From: Halobacillus sp. Marseille-P3879
GTDB lineage: Bacteria; Bacillota; Bacilli; Bacillales; Halobacillaceae
Length of the DNA: 64,000 nt
Assembly: GCF_900240285.1 (NCBI RefSeq)
Contig: NZ_OESS01000004.1
Coordinates: 140,225-204,224 of the forward strand
Reading direction: 5' to 3'
Shown: positions 54,228-63,879 of the stretch, piece by piece
How the letters are laid out: each line of letters opens with the position of its first letter
Position numbering within the stretch: the first letter of the stretch is position 1
The notes under the pieces: generated by a model
The model's database searches: none
Told to the model about the DNA's origin: nothing
Seen by the model: only the letters and a program-made list of their open reading frames with translations
Translations under genes and position numbers: made by a program

Positions 54228-54875
54228 TCATTCGGAAGCAAAAGAGAAGATGTTCGATACAAATTCCTTCGTGTGATACCACATCCACTCAAACACCTGG
54301 TTAACTTCCTTTACTTCACCGCTTGCATAAGCCTGGTAATTTTCTCCATTGGCTAATTCATTCTCCGGGCCATCCGTTACAAAATCGCCATTTATCAGTG
54401 TAATATCCCCATCAATCTTACCCTCTACTTTCAGATTCCCGTTGCGTACAACTAAATCTCCATCCACCGTAATATCTTCAGGAACAATCACCGTATTATC
54501 CTGAATGATTAAATTCTCCTTCTTAGACACAGATACCTGATGATCCTGGTTCCAAGCAGAAAAGATGCCGCTGAACATTAGAACGAAAAAGATCGCAGCA
54601 GCTGTGATAATGGGGTGACGCTGCAATTTTCTTATAAAATTACGGCGCTTTTTTTCCTGAGGCAGACTGGACATAACACTAGCTGTAAAATTAGAAGGAG
54701 CAGATATCGTCCCTGTGTCTTTTATTAAAGCAATCGATCGTTTCAATTCGTGAAAATGTTTCTGGCAGGATGGGCAAGCTTGAAGATGGTCACGCAGTCG
54801 TCTTTCTTCTTCTTTTTGTAATTCACCATCTAGATACTTATGCATAAGCACTACAGCTTCTTTATTACAGTTCAT
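54228..54875 (-). CDS. rsiW: Anti-sigma-W factor RsiW
   Basis: A 215-residue single-pass anti-sigma factor. The cytoplasmic N-terminus is a zinc-binding anti-sigma domain with the HxxxCxxC motif (HLQACPSCQKH, residues about 30-40). A helix at about residues 90-108 (ITAAAIFFVLMFSGIF) crosses the membrane, and the outer part has a strand repeat (ITVDGDLVVRNGNLKVEGKIDGD). Regulated proteolysis releases SigW under envelope stress. It starts 15 bases after sigW. Confidence 0.92.
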   Translation of the reverse strand: MNCNKEAVVLMHKYLDGELQKEEERRLRDHLQACPSCQKHFHELKRSIALIKDTGTISAPSNFTASVMSSLPQEKKRRNFIRKLQRHPIITAAAIFFVLMFSGIFSAWNQDHQVSVSKKENLIIQDNTVIVPEDITVDGDLVVRNGNLKVEGKIDGDITLINGDFVTDGPENELANGENYQAYASGEVKEVNQVFEWMWYHTKEFVSNIFSFASE

Positions 54876-54890
54876 TCCCTCTCAACTCCT

Positions 54891-55454
54891 TTACACATGT
54901 CGAAGCCTTTTACGTAAGGCTTCCCTGCCCCGGTGAATTCGTGTTTTCACGGTTCCTATCGGCACGTCAAGTACTTCGGCAATCTCCTGAAGTGCCAATT
55001 CATCTAAATACCGAAGAACGATTACACTTCTGTACTTAGGAGGCAAGGCCAGAATCTCGCGGTGAATATAGCTTTGCAGTTCAAGACTTTCCACCTCTTC
55101 CTCCGGCAACGCTTGATCCATAGCTAACTGGGAGTACATATCTAATCCATCAGTCCCTTTGACTTCAGCATCAAGATAGTAATCCGGCTTCTTCTTTCTA
55201 ATTCGATCAATCGTTAAGTTTGTAGCTATTCGATAGAGCCAAGTAGAAAACTTACGGCGCTCATCAAAGCTTGAAATATTCGTATAAGCACGGATAAATG
55301 CTTCTTGAGCAAGATCCTCGGCTTCATATGCATTTCCTATCATACGAAAGCAAATATGATATACTTTGTTCTGGTAGAAGGATACGATATCTTCAAATGC
55401 CGACTGATCTCCTTTTTTGACCTCTTTAATCTTTTTCTTTATCATTGTTTCCAT
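54891..55454 (-). CDS. sigW: ECF sigma factor SigW
   Basis: A 187-residue extracytoplasmic-function sigma factor. Region 2 (YEAEDLAQEAFIRAYTNI, FSTWLYRIATNLTIDRIRKKKP) and region 4 (LPPKYRSVIVLRYLDELALQEIAEVLDVPIGTVKTRIHRGREALR) are complete. Followed by rsiW, cdaA, cdaR and glmM, as in B. subtilis. A SigW-type promoter precedes it at 55492-55518, so it should be autoregulated. The ATG follows GGAGG. Confidence 0.95.
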   Translation of the reverse strand: METMIKKKIKEVKKGDQSAFEDIVSFYQNKVYHICFRMIGNAYEAEDLAQEAFIRAYTNISSFDERRKFSTWLYRIATNLTIDRIRKKKPDYYLDAEVKGTDGLDMYSQLAMDQALPEEEVESLELQSYIHREILALPPKYRSVIVLRYLDELALQEIAEVLDVPIGTVKTRIHRGREALRKRLRHV

Positions 55455-55491
55455 TTCTCTCTACCTCCGCTTTTCGTGCGGTTATAACCTT

Positions 55492-55518
55492 TACGTATAC
55501 ACATAGGGAAAGGTTTCA
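55492..55518 (-). promoter_or_regulatory. SigW-type autoregulatory promoter
   Basis: Minus-strand TGAAAC (55518-55513), 17 bases, CGTA (55495-55492), close to the SigW consensus TGAAAC-N16-CGTA, about 38 bases before the sigW start. Confidence 0.75.
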
Positions 55519-55611
55519 AAAATCTATTGTTTTTCTAAAATATGTTTGAAGGGTACTTAAAGTGGATATAAATTAAGGACTAAAGCTTTATCTCTCAGAG
55601 GGGTGTTGAGC

Positions 55612-55803
55612 GTGAATGCTGAATTGAAGCTATTACAGGAAATTGAAGAGTGCCGTAATGAAATGAACCGTTTAGCTAAACGGTATTCCTTAACTTCTAA
55701 ACACGTAGTATATGTAAGTTCGCAATTGGATTACTTATTAAATAAATACGAGTCGATAAAACAAAAGGATCAGCAACCTCCCTATCGTAAGGTTAGCTGC
55801 TGA
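55612..55803 (+). CDS. Spo0E-like aspartyl-phosphate phosphatase
   Basis: A 63-residue helical-hairpin protein of the Spo0E family. The family signature SQxLD appears as VSSQLDYLLNKY in the second helix, after the first helix (LKLLQEIEECRNEMNRLAKRY). Such proteins dephosphorylate Spo0A or related response regulators and delay sporulation. GTG start at 55612, 8 bases after AGAGGGG; the earlier GTG at 55603 overlaps that site. It is between sigW and arginase on the opposite strand. Confidence 0.85.
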   Translation: MNAELKLLQEIEECRNEMNRLAKRYSLTSKHVVYVSSQLDYLLNKYESIKQKDQQPPYRKVSC

Positions 55804-55818
55804 TACAGTTTATCTCTG

Positions 55819-56721
55819 CTAAAGTAAACTTTCTCCTAACAATGAACCCATCAAACCCACAGCCATACTAGCTGTTTTGTTTTTCTCATCAAGAATAGGA
55901 TTGACCTCGACAAATTCTGCTGAGGTAATCATTTTCGATTCAGCCAGCATTTCCATGGCTAAATGGCTCTCCCGGTAACTTAATCCACCCATAACCGGTG
56001 TGCCTACTCCAGGTGCCTCATTAGGATCCAGACCATCTAAGTCTAAACTTAAGTGTACACCATCCGTACGGTCTTTTAAATACTTTATTGTTTCTTCCAT
56101 TACTGCAGGCATTCCCATTTTATCTACTTCATGCATTGTAAATACTTGAATGCCTTTTTCTTTAATTAAAATTCTTTCCCCTTCATCCAGCGAGCGGGCA
56201 CCTATAATGACAACATTCTCTGGTTTAATTTTCGGGGAATAGTTCAATATATTGGTTAATTTATCATGACCAATTCCTAGACTGACAGCTAGAGGCATAC
56301 CGTGAATATTTCCCGAAGGAGAACTTTCTTCCGTGTTTAAATCCCCATGGGCATCGTACCAGATGACTCCAAGGTTTTCATAATGCTTAGAAACACCGGC
56401 AAGTGTCCCCATCGCAATGCTATGATCCCCGCCCAGTACTAATGGGAAATCTCCACCTTGTACAACTTCATCAACTCTTTGCGCCAATCGGGTGCTTCCT
56501 TCAGCCACCTCTTTTAAGTTACGAAGGTTATCTATTTTTTCCTGTTCGTTAGAAGCGGGCCCTGCAATTTCAATATCTCCTAAGTCTTCAATATTTAACT
56601 TTAATTGTTCTAATCGATCAAGGATTCCAGCATATCGAATGGCACTAGGTCCCATATCAACCCCTCTTCGATTCTGTCCTAAGTCCATTGGAACTCCAAT
56701 AATAGAAATTTTCTGATCCAT
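55819..56721 (-). CDS. rocF: Arginase
   Basis: A 300-residue manganese enzyme hydrolysing arginine to ornithine and urea. Metal motifs GGDHSIAMG, WYDAHGDLNT and SLDLDGLDP are intact, as is the family start ISIIGVPMDLGQNRRGVDMG. The ATG at 56721 follows GAGGAGG. No roc operon partners are adjacent. Arginase is found next to sigW in several Bacillaceae. Confidence 0.94.
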   Translation of the reverse strand: MDQKISIIGVPMDLGQNRRGVDMGPSAIRYAGILDRLEQLKLNIEDLGDIEIAGPASNEQEKIDNLRNLKEVAEGSTRLAQRVDEVVQGGDFPLVLGGDHSIAMGTLAGVSKHYENLGVIWYDAHGDLNTEESSPSGNIHGMPLAVSLGIGHDKLTNILNYSPKIKPENVVIIGARSLDEGERILIKEKGIQVFTMHEVDKMGMPAVMEETIKYLKDRTDGVHLSLDLDGLDPNEAPGVGTPVMGGLSYRESHLAMEMLAESKMITSAEFVEVNPILDEKNKTASMAVGLMGSLLGESLL

Positions 56722-56810
56722 AACTCGTTCCTCCTCTTTTATCAACTATTCCAATTGTATACGCTTTCAACCCAATGACTCAACTCGACATAATTTTGCA
56801 TATATATACG

Positions 56811-57329
56811 TTATGACAGTGTTAAAAGCCATCGAACCGCCTTATTTAAATCTTCAGCTATGTAATCAGGAGTGCTATACCCGAACGGCTTTTCCAATTC
56901 CGATTCAGCAGCTTTGCCGCCTCCCGTTCGAACTAGTACTTGTCGACAACCTGCAAGGCGTCCGGCTTCTATATCTTTTATTCGATCTCCAATAACAAAA
57001 CAGTCCTGAGGTTTTATTTTATAATCACTGCACGCTTTCTCTATCATTCCTGATGCCGGCTTTCTACATGAGCAGCCTTCTTCGGGAGTATGAGAACACA
57101 AGTAAACAGCATCTAAGCCAAATCCGAGTAACTCTTCCCTAAACTCCTCCAGAGAAGAATAACCTTTTGCAATTCCTGGTTGATTCGTAAACGAAAACAA
57201 AAGATATCCCCTTTTTTTAAGGCTTTTTAAGCTTTCCAATACTCCTTCAAATACCTGGAACTGCCCTGGGTATTCAATCTTATCAGAACCGCCAAGGGTC
57301 CCATCACGATCAATAAATACAGCTCTCAA
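56811..57329 (-). CDS. HAD-IIIA family phosphatase (GmhB-like)
   Basis: A 172-residue HAD phosphatase. Nucleophile loop [10 protein letters not shown], motif II SFTNQPG, zinc-binding loop [14 protein letters not shown] and motif [14 protein letters not shown] place it with heptose-1,7-bisphosphate phosphatases and histidinol-phosphatases of the HisB-N/GmhB group. Gram-positive relatives have no known heptose pathway, so the substrate remains open. Start TTG at 57329, 8 bases after AGGGGG. Confidence 0.85.
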   Translation of the reverse strand: MRAVFIDRDGTLGGSDKIEYPGQFQVFEGVLESLKSLKKRGYLLFSFTNQPGIAKGYSSLEEFREELLGFGLDAVYLCSHTPEEGCSCRKPASGMIEKACSDYKIKPQDCFVIGDRIKDIEAGRLAGCRQVLVRTGGGKAAESELEKPFGYSTPDYIAEDLNKAVRWLLTLS

Positions 57330-57346
57330 TAATACTTCCCCCTAAT

Positions 57347-57376
57347 AAAAAAACTGACATCTACTCTAGATGTCAG
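57347..57376 (-). terminator. Terminator of the tRNA cluster
   Basis: A 10-bp perfect stem (57354-57363 with 57367-57376), three-base loop and seven T on the minus strand. Confidence 0.85.
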
Positions 57377-57413
57377 CCCTCGTATAATCAATATGTATTT
57401 AATTTTTAATTTA

Positions 57414-57489
57414 TGGTGGAGCCTAGCGGGATCGAACCGCTGACCTCCTGCGTGCAAAGCAGGCGCTCTCCCAGCTGAGCTAAGGCCCC
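57414..57489 (-). tRNA. tRNA-Ala(UGC)
   Basis: Full cloverleaf with encoded CCA. The G3-U70 acceptor pair, the alanine identity element, is visible, and the anticodon is TGC. Last gene of the cluster. Confidence 0.95.
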
Positions 57490-57494
57490 GAATA

Positions 57495-57569
57495 TGGAGC
57501 GGGAGACGGGATTCGAACCCGCGACCCCCACCTTGGCAAGGTGGTGTTCTACCACTGAACTACTCCCGC
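57495..57569 (-). tRNA. tRNA-Gly(GCC)
   Basis: Cloverleaf of 75 bases with encoded CCA, anticodon GCC and the usual short glycine D-loop. Confidence 0.95.
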
Positions 57570-57608
57570 CCGAGAGTATTTCGATTACCTTTGTGTTAAG
57601 AATAAAAG

Positions 57609-57681
57609 TGAGCCATGGAGGGCTCGAACCTCCGACCCTCTGATTAAAAGTCAGATGCTCTACCAACTGAGCTAATGGCTC
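57609..57681 (-). tRNA. tRNA-Lys(UUU)
   Basis: 73 bases, anticodon TTT. Unlike most neighbours, CCA is not encoded (the sequence continues ACTTT). Confidence 0.94.
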
Positions 57682-57828
57682 TTAATAATAAGTGATTCTC
57701 GTAAATTTGGTTATGATGCTCGTCGTTTCTGTGAATCCTTCACTATATTTGTTTCTGAACACACTAAAATAAAATAGCCATTCTTTAACTTAAAAAGAAA
57801 AGCTATAATTTTTAAGCAAGTATTAAAA

Positions 57829-57903
57829 TGGCTGGGCTAGCTGGATTCGAACCAGCGCATGACGGTACCAAAAACCGTTGCCTTACCGCTTGGCTATAGC
57901 CCA
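57829..57903 (-). tRNA. tRNA-Gln(UUG)
   Basis: 75 bases with encoded CCA, anticodon TTG. Separated from tRNA-Lys by a 147-base AT-rich spacer. Confidence 0.94.
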
Positions 57904-57961
57904 ACGCTCATTAAGTATTATTTGCTGTTTCTTATGAATTATTCCAACTTTATTAAAAAAA

Positions 57962-58047
57962 TGGTGGAGGGAGTAGGACTCGAACCTACGAACCCGATGG
58001 GAGCGGATTTACAGTCCGCCGCGTTTGGCCAACTTCGCTATCCCTCC
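57962..58047 (-). tRNA. tRNA-Tyr(GUA)
   Basis: 86 bases including a long variable arm and CCA, anticodon GTA. Confidence 0.95.
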
Positions 58048-58062
58048 ACTTGTTAAATGGAA

Positions 58063-58138
<76 letters not shown>

Positions 58139-58142
58139 GACA

Positions 58143-58218
58143 TGGTGGAGGATGCAGGGCTCGAACCTGCGACCCCTTGCTTGTAAGGCAAGTGCTCTCC
58201 CAGCTGAGCTAATCCTCC
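58143..58218 (-). tRNA. tRNA-Val(UAC)
   Basis: 76 bases with CCA, anticodon TAC in the loop CTTACAA. Only 4 bases from tRNA-Thr. Confidence 0.95.
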
Positions 58219-58263
58219 ATGGTCATAAGTGAAAAATTTGTGTTATTATTTATTATATTATAG

Positions 58264-58338
58264 TGGTGACCCGTACGGGATTCGAACCCGTGTTACCGCC
58301 GTGAAAGGGCGGTGTCTTAACCACTTGACCAACGGGCC
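58264..58338 (-). tRNA. tRNA-Glu(UUC)
   Basis: 75 bases with CCA, anticodon TTC in the loop CTTTCAC. First gene of the eight-tRNA cluster in transcription order. Confidence 0.95.
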
Positions 58339-58467
58339 AATCATCATATTTTTCTGTCGTTTTCTTGGTGTAACCCGTTCAAACTGACGATTATTATTAT
58401 ATACAATCGAGCAGCAAATTGTAAAGAGGAAATTTCAAAGTCTATATATTCAAAAAATTCAAGAGTA

Positions 58468-58505
58468 GAAAAGGCTGCCGGAATGGAATCCCAGCAGCCT
58501 TTTTT
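58468..58505. terminator. Bidirectional terminator after the S8 protease
   Basis: An 8-bp perfect stem (58471-58478 with 58494-58501), T-rich on both sides, just after the protease stop codon. Confidence 0.78.
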
Positions 58506-58510
58506 GATGA

Positions 58511-61500
58511 TTATTGGTTTATATCAAGTTTACCTTCGGCAACTTCTTCTGATAAGTTTCCAAATTGGTCTTCTGCCTTCACTATGACTTCGGCACCTTC
58601 TGCCTCTAAATTCGAGGTTGCTGTCCAATACCCTTCATAGTGACCGTCTTCTGTTTCCCTCATAGGAAGCTCTATAGCCTGGTCTGATTGTATTGAGAAG
58701 TTGGTCAATGGCATCTTAATATAGAACGTAGCTTCCAACCCAGCTTCTGAATCAAATTCTATCTTCACACTTTCACCAGATTGCAGAGATAAATTCTCAT
58801 CCGGCATAATGTTTGTGAGCTCAGGAACAGTATAATCGGCTTCTATAGTAACTTCTTCTGTCGCACTGTTGCCTGCTTGGTCTAATGCCTCTATTTCGAT
58901 GACATTTTCCCCTTCATCAATAATCAATCGTTTTGTGAAGGATCCGTCTTCGTCGACACTTGCTTCTTCACCATTAACGATAACGTGATCAAGGTTGTCT
59001 TCATTTACCGTACCTTCCACAGTAGTAACCTCACTATTGATTTTGTCTCCATTCTCTGGAGATGTAATAGAAAGTTCTGGCGCAGTTTGATCCAGCGTTA
59101 CAACAACAGGATCAGACGGCTCTGTATTCCCATTATCTGTTACGGTGACTGCAGTAAGTTCATTTTCTCCCTCATTCAGTTCAAGGTCTGCAGCGAAATC
59201 CCCTTCTTCATTGGTCTCAACAGCAGCTACTTCCTCTTCTCCATTGAAAATTTCAATAGTAGACGATGGTGAGCCGTTTCCTTCGACTGTAATGCTTTCA
59301 TCATTAGTAAAGGCTCTGTCGGCTGGCGATTCAATAACAGGAGCTTCAGCTTCATAATCGACCGTGGCACGAATCATATAGTTTCCTTCCTCACTAGGAG
59401 AAGGACTCCATGTTCCGCCTACCTGCTGCCAGCTGCGCCCTGCATTTTCCCCGTTTTCATCAGTTGCCAGCGCAGGGGTATCTGGATTAGGATGAGTTTG
59501 GATATAAACCATATAAAAATCGTCGTCGACTACAATTCCTTCTTCTGACACATCAACCTCTGTCCATTCCCCATTACGGAGAGCATCTGCCTCTACCGGT
59601 CCAGCCAGTCGGTCACCAGGCGCTCCATCCTCTCCATTAGAGTCATAAACAGCTACTTCAAATTCAGTCCCGCCCGGTACAGGAAAGTCTTCTTCCCAAA
59701 ATCTAAACAGACCTCCAGTAACCAGCGCTGAAGATTGGCCCTCTTCTAAGGACATCCTCACGGCCCAGGAGTTCCCCGCGTCGTAGAAAGCACGGGCGTT
59801 TTCAGCAGTTCCATCATCATATCCAATTTCTCCCGGGAAGCCAATAAACGGTTCTAACTGAACATCTTCAGTCACTGTTTCATTTCCTTCTACTGTTACT
59901 GAAGCTTCTGCACCTTTATAACCCGGCGCTCGAATTTCAAGTGTGTAGTCACCCTCATAGGCCGTCAAGGAGTAAACTCCATTTTCATCAGTTTCTACTG
60001 GTGTGACAGCCGCATCTTCCACCACATACACCGTGGCTCCTTCAATAGGATCGCCCGTTCTTTCATTTGTAACTGTACCTGTTACTTCCCCGGAAGGCAT
60101 TGGGTCAAGTGTAAAATTAGTATTTACCTGCCCGTCTTCAGTTACCTCAACTTCCTCTGTACTAGAGTTATAACCATAAGCTGAAGCTTCTAAGGTATAT
60201 TCTCCTGCAGCTGTTAAAATCCGATAACTCCCGTCAGATGGATCCGTTGTTACAGACTTATCAGTTTCCAGCACACTCACCGTCGCTTCAAGCGGCAGCA
60301 CTTTTGGACTAATTGGCGAGGTGTCTACTTCACCTGACTGTATTAACGGTCCTTCTACATTCTCAAAAGGACCTGGGAAAAGACTCTTAGACTTCACTCT
60401 TTTTTTCTTTTTATCTGACTTAGCGTCTTTAGAAGCGCCCTTTTCCTCCACTTTTGAAGTTTTCTTCGTATCAGACTTGTGAAGTTTTGCCGCAGTATCT
60501 GATGATTGATCTGTTAAAGCGACATCATCTATATACCAGCCATCCTTCACGACGCTCCCGTCAGTCCCCACATGAAATCCAACGTAGACGGTCTGACCCT
60601 CATATTCAGATAAGTCAACCTGAGACTCCGTCCAGTCTTCAGATTCATCATTAAATTCAGCGAGTTGTTCCCAGTTTTCATTGTCTGTTGAGACTACAAC
60701 ATGGCCGTAGTCATAATTCCTTTCTAACTCATACCATGATTTAAATTGTAGATACGTATCTCCAACAGGTACCTCTACCGGCGGGAGTCTTAATGTCATA
60801 TCAGCATTCGATTCATAAGTACCTTCAAGGTTGGTAGCGTAAACTTTTTCACCTGAAGCTGCTCCATCAGGTCCCGAATCCGGTTCGCCCCACTCCCATG
60901 AGTTGCTTTCGCCAAACGACACCCAGCCAGCAGGTGTGTTCTCAAAATTCTCCGAATACCCTACTGTGATGCCATCTTGTAACTCTATGGTGTAAACATC
61001 TGATTCTGCTTCATTTTCTCCAAAATCAGCAGCCATCAGCTTATATTCAAGTGATTCCCCATTTAGGTTGTCACCTGGTATCGAAGCTTGGTACGTACCG
61101 TTTTCAAAATTGCCTTCAATTAATTCTGCATCGGCCGTCTGCCATTCTTCATTATCAACACGATATTGTACTTCAACATGATCAACACTGACATTGTCTG
61201 AGATATCAGCCACAATAGGCAGTTCAAGACCTTTATATGACTCTGTCAGCGGCTCATGTTCAATTACCGGAGCTTCCGTGTCGTCACCTTCTTCATATAC
61301 ATTTCCAATAATTTCTCCTATACCGGAAACAACAGCAGAAACAGCCGTATAAGCGTTTGTGATTCCATTTCCAAACCCTTCGTTAGGATCATCCGGGTAG
61401 TCGTCACTCGTAGCCGGGTCTGCTGTATCATATAACAGCTCTTCAATTTGATCGACCGTTAATGATTGATCAGCTTCGAGCAATAATGCTACAGTACCAG

Positions 61501-62860
61501 CTACGTGCGGGCCTGCCATTGAGGTTCCACTATACGTATCGTCATATTCACTGCCAGGCACCGTCGAGTTGATGTTCACTCCCGGGGCAGAGATATCCGG
61601 TTTAATTTCCCCATCGTACGGTGATGGACCTACCGAAGAAAAATAAGCTAAATCATCAGTATTATCAGTTGCACCAACAGCAATAGACTCTGGGTAGTTA
61701 GCAGGGGCTGCAATACTTCCATCCCCTGTCTCTCCATCATTTCCTGCAGAGAAGACAGGAGCGATCCCTGCGTTCCTCCAGTTCTGAACCATTTCTCGAT
61801 ACCATTCATCAAGTCCAGGTCCACCGCCCCACGAGTTGTTAATGACATCAGGTGCTTTTTCAGGGTGTGGGTTCCCCTCTTCATCTTTAGGTGCTAATAA
61901 CCACTCCGCAGCCTCGAGTAAATCTACATCTGTTCCTCCAGCCGAGGTAAATGCTTTAACGGCAATCCATTTCGAGCCCGGAGCTACACCTACTTGATTA
62001 GAGTCATCATCTTCAGACCCAGCCACAGTTCCCATTGTATGTGTACCATGTCCCTGGTCATCATAAGGCTCTGGTTCATCAGCAGTGGCATCGTACCAAT
62101 TAAATTCATGGTCTACCTGATCTGGATTTTCCGCATTAAAACCACGGTATTTTTCCATAAGTCCTGGATGGTCCCATTGAACTCCTGTATCAATATTTGC
62201 GACGACTACCCCAGAGCCGTCTATTCCGGTTTCATCCCATACCTGTTCCGCACCAATACGGTCTATGCCCCACGAAGCAACATCAAGCGTATCGGCCTTC
62301 ACCTCATTTTTCGGAGCTTCTACTGGTTGATAAATTTTCCTTGTCCGGTTAGGAAGGATTTTCTCAACTTCAGCGAATGTAGATATTTCCTCCATTGCTT
62401 TCTTATTACTGGTAACTGAGAAAGCGTTCACGATGTAGTAAGATTGAAAATCTGTCACATCCCCTTGTTCCTCAGCCTTATTCAAATAGTTATTTAACTG
62501 GTTCTGTGCATCTTTAGATGTTGCACGTAATTCATGAACGACGGCAGAATTTTGTACGCGTTTTAATTCATTTGCAGATACTGAAGCTTTACTATCTTTT
62601 AATTTCTGAACGGCTTCGTCTGCTGCTTTTTTAGTATCTGCCTGTTCTTTCATTTTGACCAAATAAGTGACTTGATCTTCTTCTTTGAATGATGCAGAAA
62701 GGTCTTCGTTAATTTTACTAGCTGTTTGCTTGCTATCTTTCACTGACAAATTATTCGATTCATTTGCGAAACTTACACTTGTCATATTAAAGAAAGATAA
62801 AATCAAAACAGTAATAAGCAAAATACTAACCGACTTTACTATCCTCTTCTTTCTTCTCAT
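58511..62860 (-). CDS. bpr: Secreted S8 peptidase, bacillopeptidase F-like
   Basis: A 1449-residue secreted serine protease. Signal peptide to about residue 32; propeptide I9-type to about 190; subtilase domain about 195-515 with Asp224 (NIDTGVQWD), His271 (GHGTHTMGT), oxyanion Asn374 (SAGNDGE) and Ser447 (SGTSMAGPHVAG). Downstream are a MAM/immune-inhibitor-A-like beta domain (about 640-800), a Lys-rich linker (KSDKKKKRVKSK), two carboxypeptidase-regulatory-like repeats, a further beta domain and three Ig-like repeats (about 1180-1440). No LPXTG or membrane anchor at the end, so it is probably released. It is strongly acidic, as in salt-adapted exoenzymes. The symbol follows domain order and is tentative. 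Confidence 0.9.
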   Translation of the reverse strand: MRRKKRIVKSVSILLITVLILSFFNMTSVSFANESNNLSVKDSKQTASKINEDLSASFKEEDQVTYLVKMKEQADTKKAADEAVQKLKDSKASVSANELKRVQNSAVVHELRATSKDAQNQLNNYLNKAEEQGDVTDFQSYYIVNAFSVTSNKKAMEEISTFAEVEKILPNRTRKIYQPVEAPKNEVKADTLDVASWGIDRIGAEQVWDETGIDGSGVVVANIDTGVQWDHPGLMEKYRGFNAENPDQVDHEFNWYDATADEPEPYDDQGHGTHTMGTVAGSEDDDSNQVGVAPGSKWIAVKAFTSAGGTDVDLLEAAEWLLAPKDEEGNPHPEKAPDVINNSWGGGPGLDEWYREMVQNWRNAGIAPVFSAGNDGETGDGSIAAPANYPESIAVGATDNTDDLAYFSSVGPSPYDGEIKPDISAPGVNINSTVPGSEYDDTYSGTSMAGPHVAGTVALLLEADQSLTVDQIEELLYDTADPATSDDYPDDPNEGFGNGITNAYTAVSAVVSGIGEIIGNVYEEGDDTEAPVIEHEPLTESYKGLELPIVADISDNVSVDHVEVQYRVDNEEWQTADAELIEGNFENGTYQASIPGDNLNGESLEYKLMAADFGENEAESDVYTIELQDGITVGYSENFENTPAGWVSFGESNSWEWGEPDSGPDGAASGEKVYATNLEGTYESNADMTLRLPPVEVPVGDTYLQFKSWYELERNYDYGHVVVSTDNENWEQLAEFNDESEDWTESQVDLSEYEGQTVYVGFHVGTDGSVVKDGWYIDDVALTDQSSDTAAKLHKSDTKKTSKVEEKGASKDAKSDKKKKRVKSKSLFPGPFENVEGPLIQSGEVDTSPISPKVLPLEATVSVLETDKSVTTDPSDGSYRILTAAGEYTLEASAYGYNSSTEEVEVTEDGQVNTNFTLDPMPSGEVTGTVTNERTGDPIEGATVYVVEDAAVTPVETDENGVYSLTAYEGDYTLEIRAPGYKGAEASVTVEGNETVTEDVQLEPFIGFPGEIGYDDGTAENARAFYDAGNSWAVRMSLEEGQSSALVTGGLFRFWEEDFPVPGGTEFEVAVYDSNGEDGAPGDRLAGPVEADALRNGEWTEVDVSEEGIVVDDDFYMVYIQTHPNPDTPALATDENGENAGRSWQQVGGTWSPSPSEEGNYMIRATVDYEAEAPVIESPADRAFTNDESITVEGNGSPSSTIEIFNGEEEVAAVETNEEGDFAADLELNEGENELTAVTVTDNGNTEPSDPVVVTLDQTAPELSITSPENGDKINSEVTTVEGTVNEDNLDHVIVNGEEASVDEDGSFTKRLIIDEGENVIEIEALDQAGNSATEEVTIEADYTVPELTNIMPDENLSLQSGESVKIEFDSEAGLEATFYIKMPLTNFSIQSDQAIELPMRETEDGHYEGYWTATSNLEAEGAEVIVKAEDQFGNLSEEVAEGKLDINQ

Positions 62861-63396
62861 TCATTTACGCTCCTTTCAATAAAATCTAGGGGAGACGTTA
62901 CTATCTGTTCCGACCTCCTTCTCTTTGGATTTTTTAGTTTTACGATTCTTAGCTGTTAAAATTATCCTATATTATAGTGACAAAATCCGCTAGATCACGA
63001 ACGGTAATAAGGATTTACAGACTATATAGTCGAATATTTCCTAAGCATTTAGACCTTAAATAATTAAAATAAGTCATTAACTTACATTTATAGCCATTTA
63101 ATCTCTCCTTCATATCTAGGCTAGTAGTAATATGTAAGGTTTATAAAGAGGTTAAGAAAAAAGTAAAGTTGGGAAAGTTCTTGTCTAATTCACCATTCTT
63201 TTCATTTTTTTTAAAAAAAGTATGGCTTAGGTTGACTACTTGTGAAAATCAACAACATATTTGGGCTCTTAAGGACTTTTAGTGTCTTCAGTGCCTTCTT
63301 GTGATTTTTATGTCTATTGTTGTAAAAAAAGTAAGAGAAAACACCCATATTATTCGACATAAAATTAAAAAGTTAAACTTGCTTAAAATCTCAATA
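62861..63396. other. Region before the S8 protease gene
   Basis: About 535 AT-rich bases. A minus-strand TATAAT at 62971-62976, about 115 bases before the protease start, may be its -10. Otherwise no gene was recognised; the 64-codon frame at 63301-63495 overlaps a terminator and is not credible. Confidence 0.45.
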
Positions 63397-63435
63397 CAAA
63401 AAAGCCCAAGGGCCTTCTTACAGGCTCCTTGTGCT
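63397..63435 (-). terminator. Terminator of the rRNA-tRNA operon
   Basis: An interrupted stem spanning 63403-63435 (AGC, CAAGG and GCC segments pair) and six T on the minus strand. A second, AAGCTT-based hairpin at 63450-63478 precedes it, so termination may be in tandem. Confidence 0.72.
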
Positions 63436-63509
63436 AAGCGCAGACAAATAAAAAAGCTTCCACTAAATGCAAAAGCTTGGTTTGAGTATAATTAAACTAA
63501 ACTTCACAG

Positions 63510-63581
<72 letters not shown>

Positions 63582-63584
63582 AAG

Positions 63585-63659
63585 TGGCTCCACAGGTAGG
63601 ATTCGAACCTACGACCGATCGGTTAACAGCCGATTGCTCTACCACTGAGCTACTGTGGA
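63585..63659 (-). tRNA. tRNA-Asn(GUU)
   Basis: 75 bases with CCA, anticodon GTT in the loop CTGTTAA. Directly downstream of 5S rRNA. Confidence 0.95.
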
Positions 63660-63684
63660 ATAATATTGAGAAGCTTGATAAAAC

Positions 63685-63799
63685 GACGTGGCAGCGTCCT
63701 ACTCTCACGGGGGTAAACCCGACTACCATCGGCGCTGAAGAGCTTAACTGCTGTGTTCGGCATGGGAACAGGTGTGACCTCTTCGCTTTCGCCACCACA
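63685..63799 (-). rRNA. rrf: 5S ribosomal RNA
   Basis: About 115 bases on the minus strand with the conserved 5S segments GGTGGCGA, CACACCTGTTCCCATGCCGAACAC, and GTAGTCGGGTTT...GAGAGTAGGACGC truncated here for length. Boundaries are estimated within a few bases. Confidence 0.95.
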
Positions 63800-63879
63800 T
63801 CATATAGAGATGAACCCTCAAAACTGGATAAGCTTTATGAATCATCCTTGGTACGAAACGCCTTTCACAAAGTCTTGTA

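Noticed and set aside
57406..58056. Open frames across the tRNA cluster
   Set aside because: They are translations of tRNA genes, a well-known false positive.
63301..63495. 64-codon plus-strand frame
   Set aside because: It runs through the rRNA-operon terminators and has an unnatural composition.
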